DNA from: Micrococcus sp. EYE_212
GTDB lineage: Bacteria > Actinomycetota > Actinomycetes > Actinomycetales > Micrococcaceae
NCBI RefSeq assembly: GCF_023147585.1
Contig: NZ_JAHXOZ010000001.1
Coordinates: 186,001-250,000, forward strand
Reading direction: 5' to 3'
Length of the DNA stretch: 64,000 nucleotides
Shown: one piece after another, positions 28,081 through 37,294 of the stretch
How the letters are laid out: each line of letters opens with the position of its first letter
Position numbering within the stretch: position 1 is the stretch's first letter
Program-made: the position numbers and the translations under genes
The notes under the pieces: model-generated
The model's database searches: none
What the model was told of the DNA's origin: nothing
The model's input: the letters and a program-made list of their open reading frames with translations, nothing else

Positions 28081-30186
28081 TCAGTCGTCGCCCTTGGCGC
28101 CGGGCGTGTTCTTGGAGACCATCATGAGGAACTCCGCGTTGGACGCGGTGTCCTTGATCTTGTTGGTCAGCAGCTCGAGGGCCTGCTGCTGCTCGAGGCC
28201 CGAGAGCACACGACGCAGCTTCCACATGATCTTGATCTCCTCGGCGGAGAGCAGGGCCTCCTCGCGGCGCGTGCCGGACGCGTTGACGTCCACGGCCGGG
28301 AAGATGCGGCGCTCGGCGAGCTGGCGGGACAGGCGCAGCTCCATGTTGCCGGTGCCCTTGAACTCCTCGAAGATCACCTCGTCCATGCGCGAGCCGGTCT
28401 CGACGAGCGCGGTGGCCAGGATGGTCAGCGAGCCGCCGTTCTCGATGTTGCGGGCGGCGCCGAAGAACTTCTTCGGCGGGTACAGCGCGGAGGAGTCCAC
28501 GCCGCCGGAGAGGATGCGGCCCGAGGCCGGTGCCGCCAGGTTGTATGCGCGGCCCAGGCGGGTCATGGAGTCGAGGAGCACGACGACGTCGCGGCCCATC
28601 TCCACGAGGCGCTTCGCGCGCTCGATGGCGAGCTCGGCCACGGTGGTGTGGTCGTCGGCCGGGCGGTCGAAGGTGGAGGCGATGACCTCGCCGGCCACCG
28701 AGCGCTGCATGTCGGTGACCTCCTCGGGACGCTCGTCGACGAGCACCATCATGAGGTGCACCTCGGGGTTGTTCGTGGTGATCGCGTTGGCGATCGACTG
28801 CAGCACCATGGTCTTGCCCGCCTTGGGCGGGGAGACGATGAGGCCGCGCTGGCCCTTGCCGATGGGGCTGACCAGGTCGATCACGCGCGGGCCCACGAGC
28901 TTGTGGTCCGTCTCCAGGCGCAGGCGCTCCTGCGGGTAGAGCGGCACGAGCTTGGCGAACTCCACGCGGTCCGGGTTCTCCGTGGCGGGCGCGCCGTTCA
29001 CCGTGGTGATCTTGGCCAGCGCATGGAACTTCTGGCGGTTGCCGCTCACGCTCTGCGAGGGCTTCTCGCCCTCGCGGGGGGCGCGGATCGCACCGACGAC
29101 GGCGTCACCCTTGCGCAGGCCGTAGCGCTTGACCATGGCCAGCGAGACGTAGACGTCGTTGTTGCCGGGCAGGTAGCCCGAGGTGCGCACGAACGCGTAG
29201 TTGTCCAGCACGTCGAGGATGCCGGCCACGGGCTGCAGGACGTCGTCCTCGGTCAGCTCGACCTCGTCCACCTCGGGGTTGTTGCGGCCCCGGCGGGCAC
29301 GGCCGCGCTCGTTGCGATTGCGACGATTGCGGCGCCCGCCCTCGTCATTGCGGTCCTCGCGGCGGGAACGGCCGGAGCCGCCCTCGGAGCGGTCGCGGCC
29401 GCCGTCGTCGCCACGGTCGTTGCGCTCCCGGTCGTTGCTGCGGTCACGATCGCGGTCCCCGCCACGGTCACGATCGCGGTCGTTGCGCTCGCGGTCCCCG
29501 CCGCGGTCACGATCGCGGTCGTTGCGCTCGCGGTCCCCGCCACGATCCCGGCCTCGGCCACGTCCGCGGCCGGAGTCCTCGCGGGTGCCCTCACGCCCGC
29601 CGCGGTCGTCCTCGCCGGAGGCCGAGGAGTCCTGCTCGCCGCGCTCGGCGGCGCGGTCCTCGCCGGAGGCGGCGTCGGCGTCCTCGGAGCGGCCGCGGGC
29701 GTCCTCGTCCCCGGCGCGACGGCGGCCACGGCCCCGACGCTCCTGGCGGGAGTCATCGCCGCGGGTGTCGTCGGCACGGGTGTCCTCGCCGCGGGAGTCG
29801 CCGCCACGGGCGGTCTCCACGGCATCCTGCTCGGCGCGCTCGGCGACGGGGGCCGTCTCGACGGAGCCCGAGGACTCCGCGCGGCGGGAGCGGCGGCGGG
29901 CCGGACGCTCGGCGGGGGCCTGCTCGGCGTCGCCGGAGGCGGCGGGAGCGGCGGCCGGCGTGTCAGCGGGCTTCTCGACCGGCTTCTCCGCGCGGGCCGC
30001 GGCATCGCGGTCGGCGACGGAGCCGCCGCGCTGATGGTCGGAGATCGCGGTCACGAGGTCCGACTTGCGCATGCGCGAGCCGCCCGTGATCCCGAGCTGC
30101 GAGGCCAGGGCCTGCAGCTGCGCGAGCTTCAGCGAGGCAAGGCCTCCGCCGGTGGTCGGCGTGGACTGTTCCGTGGATTCGGTCAC
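28081..30186 (-). CDS. rho: Transcription termination factor Rho with long charged insertion
   Basis: 701 residues against about 420 in E. coli. Residues about 15-52 are Rho_N (SLKLAQLQALASQLGI), about 54-305 form an Arg/Asp/Gly/Glu-rich insertion, then the RNA-binding domain (ILDVLDNYAFVRTSGYLPG) and the ATPase core with Walker A SPPKAGKTMVLQ, MMVLVDERPEEVTDM and LLDSMTRLGRAYN. The insertion is the feature known for M. luteus Rho, which terminates efficiently on GC-rich, structured RNA. The GTG at 30186 has AAGGA 6 nt upstream. A 318-bp leader separates it from thrB. Confidence 0.96.
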   Translation of the reverse strand: MTESTEQSTPTTGGGLASLKLAQLQALASQLGITGGSRMRKSDLVTAISDHQRGGSVADRDAAARAEKPVEKPADTPAAAPAASGDAEQAPAERPARRRSRRAESSGSVETAPVAERAEQDAVETARGGDSRGEDTRADDTRGDDSRQERRGRGRRRAGDEDARGRSEDADAASGEDRAAERGEQDSSASGEDDRGGREGTREDSGRGRGRGRDRGGDRERNDRDRDRGGDRERNDRDRDRGGDRDRDRSNDRERNDRGDDGGRDRSEGGSGRSRREDRNDEGGRRNRRNRNERGRARRGRNNPEVDEVELTEDDVLQPVAGILDVLDNYAFVRTSGYLPGNNDVYVSLAMVKRYGLRKGDAVVGAIRAPREGEKPSQSVSGNRQKFHALAKITTVNGAPATENPDRVEFAKLVPLYPQERLRLETDHKLVGPRVIDLVSPIGKGQRGLIVSPPKAGKTMVLQSIANAITTNNPEVHLMMVLVDERPEEVTDMQRSVAGEVIASTFDRPADDHTTVAELAIERAKRLVEMGRDVVVLLDSMTRLGRAYNLAAPASGRILSGGVDSSALYPPKKFFGAARNIENGGSLTILATALVETGSRMDEVIFEEFKGTGNMELRLSRQLAERRIFPAVDVNASGTRREEALLSAEEIKIMWKLRRVLSGLEQQQALELLTNKIKDTASNAEFLMMVSKNTPGAKGDD
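29465..29542 (-). repeat. 39-bp tandem repeat inside rho (13 residues per unit)
   Basis: Two adjacent 39-bp units (29465-29503 and 29504-29542) differ at one base, with a partial copy next to them at about 29441-29464. They encode an Asp/Arg/Gly/Asn/Glu unit (residues about 216-247 of Rho). The period is a multiple of three, so copy number can change without frameshift. Confidence 0.85.
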
Positions 30187-30504
30187 GAAGGTTCCTTCTC
30201 CCTCGACAGCAGCTTCGGAGGCGCGGTGCGCGGTGAGGCTGCAGTGTGCGTCCGGCCGGGCACGCAGTGGTGCCCTGAGAACCGGGTCTGATGGTCTTCC
30301 CTGGGGTGGCCCCTCCCCGGCTCGCGCGCAGTCACTGCGTGGCGGAGCGGAGGAGCCGGAACTCGACCGGGCCGGGAGGCGGGGTGGCGACGCGCTCCGT
30401 GGATTCCACGGAAGCGGGGTGCCGCGTCCACTCAGCCGGCGGCGGGCTGGCGCGCGATCCTCACGAGGATCCCGCACCGGCGACGAGGCCGTGGGCCGGC
30501 CAGG
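30187..30504 (-). other. Long rho leader / thrB-rho intergenic region
   Basis: 318 bp without a credible gene. It holds an 8-bp perfect inverted repeat at 30396-30412, a second one (7 bp arms) at 30456-30471 and the rho ribosome-binding site at its end. The long gap inside an otherwise packed operon fits a separate rho promoter and the leader-based autoregulation known for rho in other bacteria. No clear -10/-35 pair could be chosen. Confidence 0.5.
30396..30412. repeat. Perfect inverted repeat in the rho leader
   Basis: TCCGTGGA, one base, then TCCACGGA: 8-bp arms, 95 nt after the thrB stop region and about 210 nt before the rho start. It could be a thrB terminator stem or a protein-binding palindrome. 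Confidence 0.45.
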
Positions 30505-31458
30505 TCAGCCGCGGTGGAGTGCTTCCACCCTAGCACCCTCGGTGGCCACGCCCGGCACCAGCACGCGCCACGCACGGCCCGTCTCCGCCGTCAGCGCACG
30601 GGCCGCGGCGGCCGCCTCCTCCCCGGCGCCAGCGCCGTGGGCGAGGACGAGCACGGTGGGACCGGCCCCCGAGACGACCGCGGCGTGGCCGCGGGCGCGC
30701 AGCCCGGCCACGAGGGCCGCGCTGTCCGGCATCGCCGCGGCGCGGGCGTCCTGGTGCAGCCAGTCCCGCGTCGCCGGCAGGATCAGTTCGGGCGCGGCGG
30801 CGAGCGCGTGGACGAGCAGCGCCGCACGGCCCGCCTGCGCCGCCGCCACCGCGTGCGGCACGGTCGCGGGGAGCGCGGCGCGCGCGGCGTGCGTGGAGAG
30901 CTGCACGTCCGGGATCGCGATGACCGGAGTGAGGTCCGGGTGCAGGGTCAGGGGCGCCGTCTCGAAGCCGTCGCCCTCGTCCCGCGTCCATGAGACGGAG
31001 GCGCCGCCCGCGAGGGCGGGCGCCACGTTGTCCGGGTGTCCCTCTCGCCGGGCCGTGGCGTCCAGCAGCGCCGCGGTGGGCAGCCGCTCCTCCTCCGGCA
31101 GCAGCGCCTCGGCCGCCGCGCACGCCGCCACCACGGCCGCCGCCGAGGACCCGAGCCCCCGCGCATGCGGGATCCGGTTGACGGCGCTCAGGCGCAGCCC
31201 CGGCGCCCGGAAGCCGCGGAGCCCGAGGTGCTCGTGGGCCAGGCGAAGGATCAGGTGGCTCCCGTCGGTCGGGAGCGTGCCCGCCCCCTCCCCCGTCACG
31301 GATGCCCGGTCCGGGCCGTCCACGACGCTCAGCCGGACCTCGTCCCTCAGCTCGACGGCCAGGCCCAGGGAGTCGAAGCCGGGGCCGATGTTGGCCGACG
31401 TCGCCGGGACCGCGACGACGGACTCGGCGCCGACGGGGAGCTCACGCAGCGCAGCCAT
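30505..31458 (-). CDS. thrB: Homoserine kinase
   Basis: GHMP-family kinase making O-phosphohomoserine, the substrate of thrC encoded just upstream. The 317-residue product starts near VVAVPATSANIGPGFDSLGLA (motif 1) and has the ATP loop PHARGLGSSAAAVV and the C-terminal GAGPTVLVLAHG. It lies 4 bp after the thrC stop. It is the last gene of argS-lysA-hom-thrC-thrB; the long gap before rho probably ends the amino-acid unit. Confidence 0.96.
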   Translation of the reverse strand: MAALRELPVGAESVVAVPATSANIGPGFDSLGLAVELRDEVRLSVVDGPDRASVTGEGAGTLPTDGSHLILRLAHEHLGLRGFRAPGLRLSAVNRIPHARGLGSSAAAVVAACAAAEALLPEEERLPTAALLDATARREGHPDNVAPALAGGASVSWTRDEGDGFETAPLTLHPDLTPVIAIPDVQLSTHAARAALPATVPHAVAAAQAGRAALLVHALAAAPELILPATRDWLHQDARAAAMPDSAALVAGLRARGHAAVVSGAGPTVLVLAHGAGAGEEAAAAARALTAETGRAWRVLVPGVATEGARVEALHRG

Positions 31459-31462
31459 GCGC

Positions 31463-32575
31463 TCAGGCGAGCCCGAGGGCGTCGGCCACGGTCACGACGT
31501 CGAACGGCACCGAGCGGGGCGTGATGTCGTCGCCCTCCGCCGTCCTGAGGGCCCACTGCGGGTCCTTCAGGCCGTGGCCCGTCACGGTGATGACCCAGGT
31601 CTTGCCCGCGGGGACGTCCCCGGCGGCGTGGTGCTTGAGCAGGCCCGCGACGCCCGCGGCGGAGGCCGGCTCCACGAAGACGCCCTCCTTCGAGGACAGC
31701 CAGCGGTGCGCCGCGAGGATCTCCTCGTCCGTGACCGAGTCGATCAGGCCGCCGGAGGCGTCACGCGCCGCCGTGGCCATGTCCCACGAGGCCGGGTTGC
31801 CGATGCGGATGGCGGTGGCGATCGTGTCCGGATCGGTGACGGGGTGGCCGAGCACGATCGGGGCCGCGCCGGCGGCCTGGAAGCCCCACATCACCGGGGT
31901 CTTCGTGGCCACGGCCGGCAGCTCCTCGTCCGAGGTGCCCGGGTGCGGGTTCACGTAGGGGCGGGCGTACTCCTGGTAGCCCTTCCAGTACGCCGTGATG
32001 TTGCCGGCGTTGCCGACGGGCAGCAGATGGTAGTCCGGGGCGTCGCCCAGGAAGTCCACGACCTCGAAGGCGCCGGTCTTCTGGCCCTCGATGCGCGCCG
32101 GGTTCACCGAGTTCACGAGGAACACGGGGTAGTTCTCGGACAGTTTGCGGGCCACGTCGAGGCAGTCGTCGAAGTTGCCCTGCACCTGGAGGAGCTCGGC
32201 GCCGTGCGCGACGGCCTGGGACATCTTGCCCATCGAGATCCGGCCCTCGGGCACGAGGACCGCGCACGTGATGCCGGCCTGGGCCGCGTAGGCCGCGGCC
32301 GAGGCGGAGGTGTTGCCGGTGGACGCGCACACCACCGCCTTCGCACCGTTCTCCACGGCGGCGGTGATGGCCATGGTCATGCCGCGGTCCTTGAACGACC
32401 CGGTGGGGTTCATGCCCTCGAACTTGACGTACACCTCGCCCTCCACGAGCGCGGAGAGGTGCGGCGCGCGGATGAGCGGGGTGCCGCCCTCCCCCAGCGT
32501 GATGACGCGGGTGTCCTCGGTGACGGGCAGGCGGTCGGCGTACTCGCGGATGACTCCGCGCCACTGGTGGGCCAT
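31463..32575 (-). CDS. thrC: Threonine synthase
   Basis: PLP enzyme that converts O-phosphohomoserine to threonine. At 370 residues it is the short type. The PLP lysine is in [16 protein letters not shown]; the phosphate-cradle block is [18 protein letters not shown], and [18 protein letters not shown] closes the cofactor site. It starts 3 bp after the hom stop and ends 4 bp before thrB. Confidence 0.97.
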   Translation of the reverse strand: MAHQWRGVIREYADRLPVTEDTRVITLGEGGTPLIRAPHLSALVEGEVYVKFEGMNPTGSFKDRGMTMAITAAVENGAKAVVCASTGNTSASAAAYAAQAGITCAVLVPEGRISMGKMSQAVAHGAELLQVQGNFDDCLDVARKLSENYPVFLVNSVNPARIEGQKTGAFEVVDFLGDAPDYHLLPVGNAGNITAYWKGYQEYARPYVNPHPGTSDEELPAVATKTPVMWGFQAAGAAPIVLGHPVTDPDTIATAIRIGNPASWDMATAARDASGGLIDSVTDEEILAAHRWLSSKEGVFVEPASAAGVAGLLKHHAAGDVPAGKTWVITVTGHGLKDPQWALRTAEGDDITPRSVPFDVVTVADALGLA

Positions 32576-32578
32576 GGT

Positions 32579-33919
32579 TCAGTTCCCTTCGGCTTTCAGG
32601 ACGGAGACGACCTCGTGGACGGCGTCCAGGGCGGCGAGCGCGTCCACCGTGGCGTCGAGGTCGCGCTGGCGCGCTCGGTGGGTGATGAGCCGCAGCGAGG
32701 CGCCCGGGGCGGCGGCGCGGTCGGACTGCACCTGGCGCAGGGTCTCGAGGGACACGCCGTGCTCCTCGAACACCGCGGCCACCCGCCGCAGCACGCCGGG
32801 CTCGTCTGCCACGTGCAGCACCACCATGCAGGAGGTGCTGGCCTCGGCGGCGTCGAGGGCGGGGAGCTGCGCGACGGGGGTGCGCAGCCGCGCCGGGCCG
32901 CCGCGCACGATGCGCTGGGCGATCGAGACGACGTCGCCCATCACGGCGGACGCGGTGGGCGCCCCGCCCGCGCCGGGACCGTAGAACATCAGCTGGCCGG
33001 CGTTCTCCGCCTCCACGAACACGGCGTTGTACGCGCCCCGCACGGAGGCGAGCGGGTGCTCGCGGGGAAGGAGCGTGGGATGCACGCGCAGCACGGCGCC
33101 GGACGTGCCGTCCTCGGCGGTGGCCCGCTCCGCGATCGCCAGCAGCTTGATGACGTAGCCGGCGTCCGCGGCCGCCGCGTTGTCCTCCGCCGTGATCGCG
33201 GTGATGCCCTCCACCGCGACGTCGTCCAGCGTGTAGGGCGCGCCGAAGGACAGCGTGGCCAGGATCGCCGCCTTCGCGGCGGCGTCGAGGCCGCCGACGT
33301 CGGCGGTGGGGTCCGCCTCCGCGTAGCCCAGGCGCTGCGCCTCGGCGAGGGCGTCCGCGAAGTCCGCGCCCTCGGTGTCCATGCGGTCCAGGATGAAGTT
33401 CGTGGTGCCGTTGGCGATGCCCATCACGCGGGTCACGGTGTCGCCCGAGAGCGAGTCACGCAGGGGGCGGAGGATGGGGATGGCGCCGGCCACGGCGGCC
33501 TCGAAGCTCAGCTGCGCGCCGGTCTCGGAGGCCAGGGCGAACAGCTCCTCGCCGTGCTGGGCCAGCAGCGCCTTGTTGCCCGTGATCACGGAGGTGCCGG
33601 CGGCCAGGGCGCGGCGGATGAGGGTGCGGGCGGGCTCGGTGCCGCCCATCAGCTCGATCACGATGTCCGCGCCGTCCACGAGCGCCTCGGCGTCCGTGGT
33701 GTACAGCGCCGGGTCGGCCCGCCAGTCGCGCTCGGCCCCGAGGGAGCGCACCGCGATGCCGGTGAGCTCGAGCGGGGCGCCCACGCGGTCGCGGAGCGCC
33801 TCGGCGTCCTCGGTCAGGATGCGCGCCGCCTGGGAGCCCACGGTGCCGCCGCCCAGCAGGGCGACCTTGAGGGGGGCGGGGCCGGATGCCGCGGGGGCGT
33901 CCTGTGCAGGGTTCGTCAT
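32579..33919 (-). CDS. hom: Homoserine dehydrogenase
   Basis: Reduces aspartate semialdehyde to homoserine. The 446-residue enzyme has the nucleotide-binding start VALLGGGTVGSQAARIL, then ELMGGTEPARTLI, the catalytic-domain block GIANGTTNFILDRM and GYAEADPTADVGGLDAAAKAAILA, and a C-terminal ACT domain beginning MVVLHVADEPGVLRRVAA that normally mediates threonine feedback. The ATG overlaps the lysA stop by 4 bp. A long in-frame upstream reading lies inside lysA and is not real. Confidence 0.97.
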   Translation of the reverse strand: MTNPAQDAPAASGPAPLKVALLGGGTVGSQAARILTEDAEALRDRVGAPLELTGIAVRSLGAERDWRADPALYTTDAEALVDGADIVIELMGGTEPARTLIRRALAAGTSVITGNKALLAQHGEELFALASETGAQLSFEAAVAGAIPILRPLRDSLSGDTVTRVMGIANGTTNFILDRMDTEGADFADALAEAQRLGYAEADPTADVGGLDAAAKAAILATLSFGAPYTLDDVAVEGITAITAEDNAAAADAGYVIKLLAIAERATAEDGTSGAVLRVHPTLLPREHPLASVRGAYNAVFVEAENAGQLMFYGPGAGGAPTASAVMGDVVSIAQRIVRGGPARLRTPVAQLPALDAAEASTSCMVVLHVADEPGVLRRVAAVFEEHGVSLETLRQVQSDRAAAPGASLRLITHRARQRDLDATVDALAALDAVHEVVSVLKAEGN

Positions 33920-35415
33920 GCTCGGGTCTCCTCGTTGTGGGGATCCGCCTCGCGGGCGAAGAGGTCGTCCTCGGTCTCGCGCCGGATGATCACCCGGGCG
34001 GCGCCCTCGCGCACGGCGACGACCGCCGGGCGCGGCAGCGCGTTGTAGTTCGAGGACATCACGTGGGTGTAGGCGCCGGTGGCGGGCACGGCGAGCAGGT
34101 CTCCGCGGCCCAGGTCGGCCGGCAGGTAGACGTCGCGCACCACGATGTCGCCGGACTCGCAGTGCTTGCCCACCACGCGGGAGAGCACCGGCTCGGCCTC
34201 CGAGGTGCGGCGCGCCGAGACCGCGGTGTAGTCGGCGTCGTAGAGCACGGGCCGCGGGTTGTCGGACATGCCGCCGTCGACGGCGACGTACCGGCGCGAG
34301 GCCGTCCCGCCGTCGGGGGCGTCCGCGTCCACCGTCTTGGTCACGCCCACGGTGTACAGCGTCAGGCCCGCCGGCCCGGAGATCGCGCGGCCGGGCTCGA
34401 GCGAGATGCGCGGGCACGCCAGGCCGAGGCGCTCCACCGCCCTCTGCACGTCCGCCGCGAGGGCGTGCGCGATCTCGGCGGCCGGGCGCGGGGAGTCCAC
34501 CGCGGTGTAGGCGATGCCGTGGCCGCCGCCGAGGTCCAGCTCGCCCAGCTCCACGCCGTGGCGCTCCTTCACCTCGGCCAGGAACGCGAGCACGCGCTCG
34601 GCGGCCAGGCCGAAGCCGTCCGCCTCGAAGATCTGCGAGCCGATGTGGCAGTGCACGCCCAGCAGCTCGACGCCCGGCGCCGCCAGGGCGGTCTCCACGG
34701 CGACGGCGGCCGGGGAGCGCCCGGCCGCGTTGCCGTCCGCGTCCTGCACGGACGGGGCGAGCGAGAGGCCGAACTTCTGGTCCTCGTGCGCGGTGGCGAT
34801 GAAGTCGTGCGTGTGGGCGTGCACGCCCGGCGTCAGGCGCAGCATGACCGGGGCGGTGCGGCCCGCGGCCTCCGCGAGCGCGGCGAGGTGCGTCAGCTCG
34901 TCCACCGAGTCCACGATGATCCGGCCCACGCCGACCTCGAGGGCACGGCGCAACTCGGCGTCGGACTTGTTGTTGCCGTGCAGGCCGATGTGCGCGGGGT
35001 CGACGCCGGCGCGCAGGGCGATGGCCAGCTCGCCGCCCGAGGCGGTGTCCACGCGCAGCCCCTCCTCGGCGGCCCACCGGGCGGTGGAGACCGTGAGGAA
35101 GGACTTGCCGGCGTAGTACACGTCCGCTCCCCCGCAGAGCTCGCGGAACGCGGCGTCGAAGCCGTCGCGGAAGGCGCGGGCGCGAGCACGGAAGTCGTCC
35201 TCGTCGATCACGAGCAGCGGGGTGCCGAACTGCTCGGCGAGCGCCGAGGCGGCGATCCCCTGCACCGTCAGCTCGCCGGAGGCGTCGCGGTCCACGCCGG
35301 CGGCCCACAGGACGGGCTCGAGGCGGTCCGGATCCCCGGGCGCAGGCAGCCAGGCGGGGGCCAACGGGGAGGCGGCGATGGCGCCGTCGTTCGTCGTCGC
35401 CATCCGCGCGCTCAC
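33916..35415 (-). CDS. lysA: Diaminopimelate decarboxylase
   Basis: Last step of lysine synthesis. The PLP lysine is in DVYYAGKSFLT; HGNNKSDAEL, VGVHCHIGSQIFEA, LDLGGGHGIAY, SLEPGRAI, KHCESGDIVVRD and the closing MSSNYNALPRPAVV follow in family order. At 499 residues it is longer than usual through an N-terminal extension of about 45 and a small insertion. The GTG at 35415 overlaps the argS stop (GTGA) and has GGAGA 4 nt before it; the ATG at 35403 is the alternative. Confidence 0.96.
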   Translation of the reverse strand: MSARMATTNDGAIAASPLAPAWLPAPGDPDRLEPVLWAAGVDRDASGELTVQGIAASALAEQFGTPLLVIDEDDFRARARAFRDGFDAAFRELCGGADVYYAGKSFLTVSTARWAAEEGLRVDTASGGELAIALRAGVDPAHIGLHGNNKSDAELRRALEVGVGRIIVDSVDELTHLAALAEAAGRTAPVMLRLTPGVHAHTHDFIATAHEDQKFGLSLAPSVQDADGNAAGRSPAAVAVETALAAPGVELLGVHCHIGSQIFEADGFGLAAERVLAFLAEVKERHGVELGELDLGGGHGIAYTAVDSPRPAAEIAHALAADVQRAVERLGLACPRISLEPGRAISGPAGLTLYTVGVTKTVDADAPDGGTASRRYVAVDGGMSDNPRPVLYDADYTAVSARRTSEAEPVLSRVVGKHCESGDIVVRDVYLPADLGRGDLLAVPATGAYTHVMSSNYNALPRPAVVAVREGAARVIIRRETEDDLFAREADPHNEETRA

Positions 35416-37082
35416 ATCGTCTCCGGCGCGGACACGCCGAGCAGGCCGAGGCCGTTGGCCAGCACCGTGGTAGTGGCGTCGTTCAGCCACAGGCGGGTGC
35501 GGTTCAGCGTCTCGACGGGACGGGGCGTGCCGTCGTCGGTGGGCAGCGGCACGATCCGGCACGCGGCGTACCACGCGTGGTACGCGCCGGCGATCACCTC
35601 GAGGTGCCGGGCCACGCGGTGCGGCTCCCGCAGGCGCGCCGCGGACGCGACGACGGCGGGGAACTCCGCCAGCTGGGCCAGGAGCTCGGACTCGGTCTCG
35701 TGGGTGAGCAGGGCGCCGTCGAACTCCGTGCGCTCCACGCCGTGGGCCACGGCCGTGCGCGCCGCGCCGCGGGTGCGGGCGTGGGCGTACTGCACGTAGT
35801 ACACGGGGTTGTCGTTGGTGTTCGAGCGCAGCTTCTCGGGGTCGATCGTGATGGGCGAGTCGGCCGGGTAGCGCGCCAGGTCGTAGCGCAGCGCGTCCTT
35901 GCCGAGCCACTCGACGAGGTCCTTGAGCTCGATGATGTTGCCCGCGCGCTTGGAGAGCTTCGCTCCGTTCACCGAGATGAGCTGGCCGATGAGGATCTCG
36001 ATGTTCTTCGCGGCGTCGTCGCCGGCGGCGGAGGCGATCGCCTTGAGGCGGTTCACGTAGCCGTGGTGGTCGGCGCCGAGCAGGTAGACCTTCTCCTCGA
36101 AGCCGCGGTCCCGCTTGTCCAGGTAGTAGGCGGCGTCGGCGGCGAAGTACGTGGGCTCGCCGTTCGCGCGGATGAGCACGCGGTCCTTGTCGTCGCCGAA
36201 GTCGGTGGTCTTCAGCCACACGGCGCCCTCGCGGTCCTCGATGTGCCCCTGCTCGCGCAGACGGGCGACGGCGGACTGGATGGCGCCGGACTCGTGGAGG
36301 GTCCGCTCCGAGGTGAAGACGTCGAAGTGCACGCCGAACGCGGTGAGGGTGTCCTTGATGTCCTGCATCTGCAGCCGGTAGGCGGTCTCGCGGACCACGG
36401 GGCGAGCAGCCTCGTCCGTCAGCTCGCGCACATCCGGGTGCTCGGCGAGGACGGCGTCGGCGAGGTCCTTGACGTAGCCGCCCGGGTAGCCGCCCTCCGG
36501 CACGTCGCGGCCGTGGAGGCGCGCGAGGACCGAGTCGGCGAAGACGTTCATCTGGTTGCCGGCGTCGTTGACGTAGTACTCGGCGGTGACGTCCGCGCCC
36601 GAGGCGCGCAGCAGGCGGGCGATCGCGTCGCCGAGCGCGGCCCAGCGGGTGTGGCCGATGTGCAGGGGGCCCGTGGGATTGGCGGAGACGAACTCCATGT
36701 TCACCACGTGGCCGGTCAACGCCGTGTTCCGGCCGTAGGACTCGCCGGCCTCGACGATCTGGCGGGCCAGCTCGCCCGCGGCGGCGGCGTCCAGGGTGAT
36801 GTTCAGGAAGCCCGGGCCGGCGACGTCCACGGAGGCGATGCCCTCGGCGGCGGCGAGGCGCTCGGAGAGCAGGGCGGCGAACTCCCGCGGGGCCATCCCG
36901 GCCTTCTTGCCCAGCTGCAGCGCCGCGTTGGTGGCCCAGTCGCCGTGCTCGCGGCTGCGGGGTCGCTCCACCTTCACCCGCTCGGGGGTGATCTCGGCGC
37001 GCAGGTCGGACGGCAGATCACCGGCGTCGACGGCGGCGTTGAGGACGGCGGACAGCAGGGCGGAGAGGTCTTCGGGCTTCAC
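35412..37082 (-). CDS. argS: Arginyl-tRNA synthetase
   Basis: 556-residue class I synthetase. The N-terminal Add-1 domain is followed by NPTGPLHIGHTRWAA (HIGH motif), GADHHGYVNRLKA and the KMSKS equivalent GAKLSKRAGN, then the anticodon domain with YVQYAHARTRGA near the end. The GTG start has TAGACT 7 nt upstream and no ribosome-binding site. It heads the long minus-strand cluster argS-lysA-hom-thrC-thrB and lies 133 bp from a tRNA-Arg on the opposite strand, so synthetase and substrate are adjacent but divergent. Confidence 0.97.
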   Translation of the reverse strand: MKPEDLSALLSAVLNAAVDAGDLPSDLRAEITPERVKVERPRSREHGDWATNAALQLGKKAGMAPREFAALLSERLAAAEGIASVDVAGPGFLNITLDAAAAGELARQIVEAGESYGRNTALTGHVVNMEFVSANPTGPLHIGHTRWAALGDAIARLLRASGADVTAEYYVNDAGNQMNVFADSVLARLHGRDVPEGGYPGGYVKDLADAVLAEHPDVRELTDEAARPVVRETAYRLQMQDIKDTLTAFGVHFDVFTSERTLHESGAIQSAVARLREQGHIEDREGAVWLKTTDFGDDKDRVLIRANGEPTYFAADAAYYLDKRDRGFEEKVYLLGADHHGYVNRLKAIASAAGDDAAKNIEILIGQLISVNGAKLSKRAGNIIELKDLVEWLGKDALRYDLARYPADSPITIDPEKLRSNTNDNPVYYVQYAHARTRGAARTAVAHGVERTEFDGALLTHETESELLAQLAEFPAVVASAARLREPHRVARHLEVIAGAYHAWYAACRIVPLPTDDGTPRPVETLNRTRLWLNDATTTVLANGLGLLGVSAPETM

Positions 37083-37089
37083 CCGGGCA

Positions 37090-37095
37090 AGTCTA
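37090..37095 (-). promoter_or_regulatory. Leaderless -10 box of argS (TAGACT)
   Basis: TAGACT on the minus strand, 7 nt before the argS GTG. It heads the amino-acid and translation cluster. Confidence 0.55.
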
Positions 37096-37215
37096 GTTTG
37101 GCGGCGGGCGCCGTCCGCGCGGGTGAAGGCGGGAGACCCGCCGGGCCGGCCGGACCCATGGTGTAGTGTTGGGGAGTCCGCCGCGCGATCGACTCAGCCG
37201 CGCGTGCGCACCCCC

Positions 37216-37291
37216 GCCTCCGTAGCTCAGGGGATAGAGCGTCTGCCTCCGGAGCAGAAGGTCGTAGGTTCGAATCCTATCGGGGGCACCA
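37216..37291 (+). tRNA. tRNA-Arg (anticodon CCG)
   Basis: 76-nt cloverleaf including an encoded CCA end. The acceptor GCCTCCG pairs with CGGGGGC with one G-U at position 4. The D-arm starts TAGCTCAG, the anticodon stem TCTGC/GCAGA encloses loop CTCCGGA with anticodon CCG (codon CGG), and the T-arm contains GGTTCGAATCC. A strong hairpin follows 4 nt downstream. Confidence 0.97.
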
Positions 37292-37294
37292 GCC

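Noticed and set aside
29441-29542. CRISPR-like short repeats
   Set aside because: The units are directly adjacent, in frame with rho and have no spacers. They are coding tandem repeats.
29201-30291. Plus-strand Val/Ala- and Ser/Arg-rich frames opposite rho
   Set aside because: They are mirror images of the low-complexity Rho insertion; no homology, no start signals, and the repeat period belongs to rho.
30065-34048. 1327-codon plus-strand frame opposite thrB, thrC and hom
   Set aside because: It is antisense to three well-supported genes, with low-complexity Gly/Val/His composition and no recognisable domain.
32579-35308. Apparent 909-codon homoserine dehydrogenase with a long N-terminal extension
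   Set aside because: The extension is the antisense-free shadow of lysA in another frame; the Hom fold starts at 33919 with an ATGA overlap.
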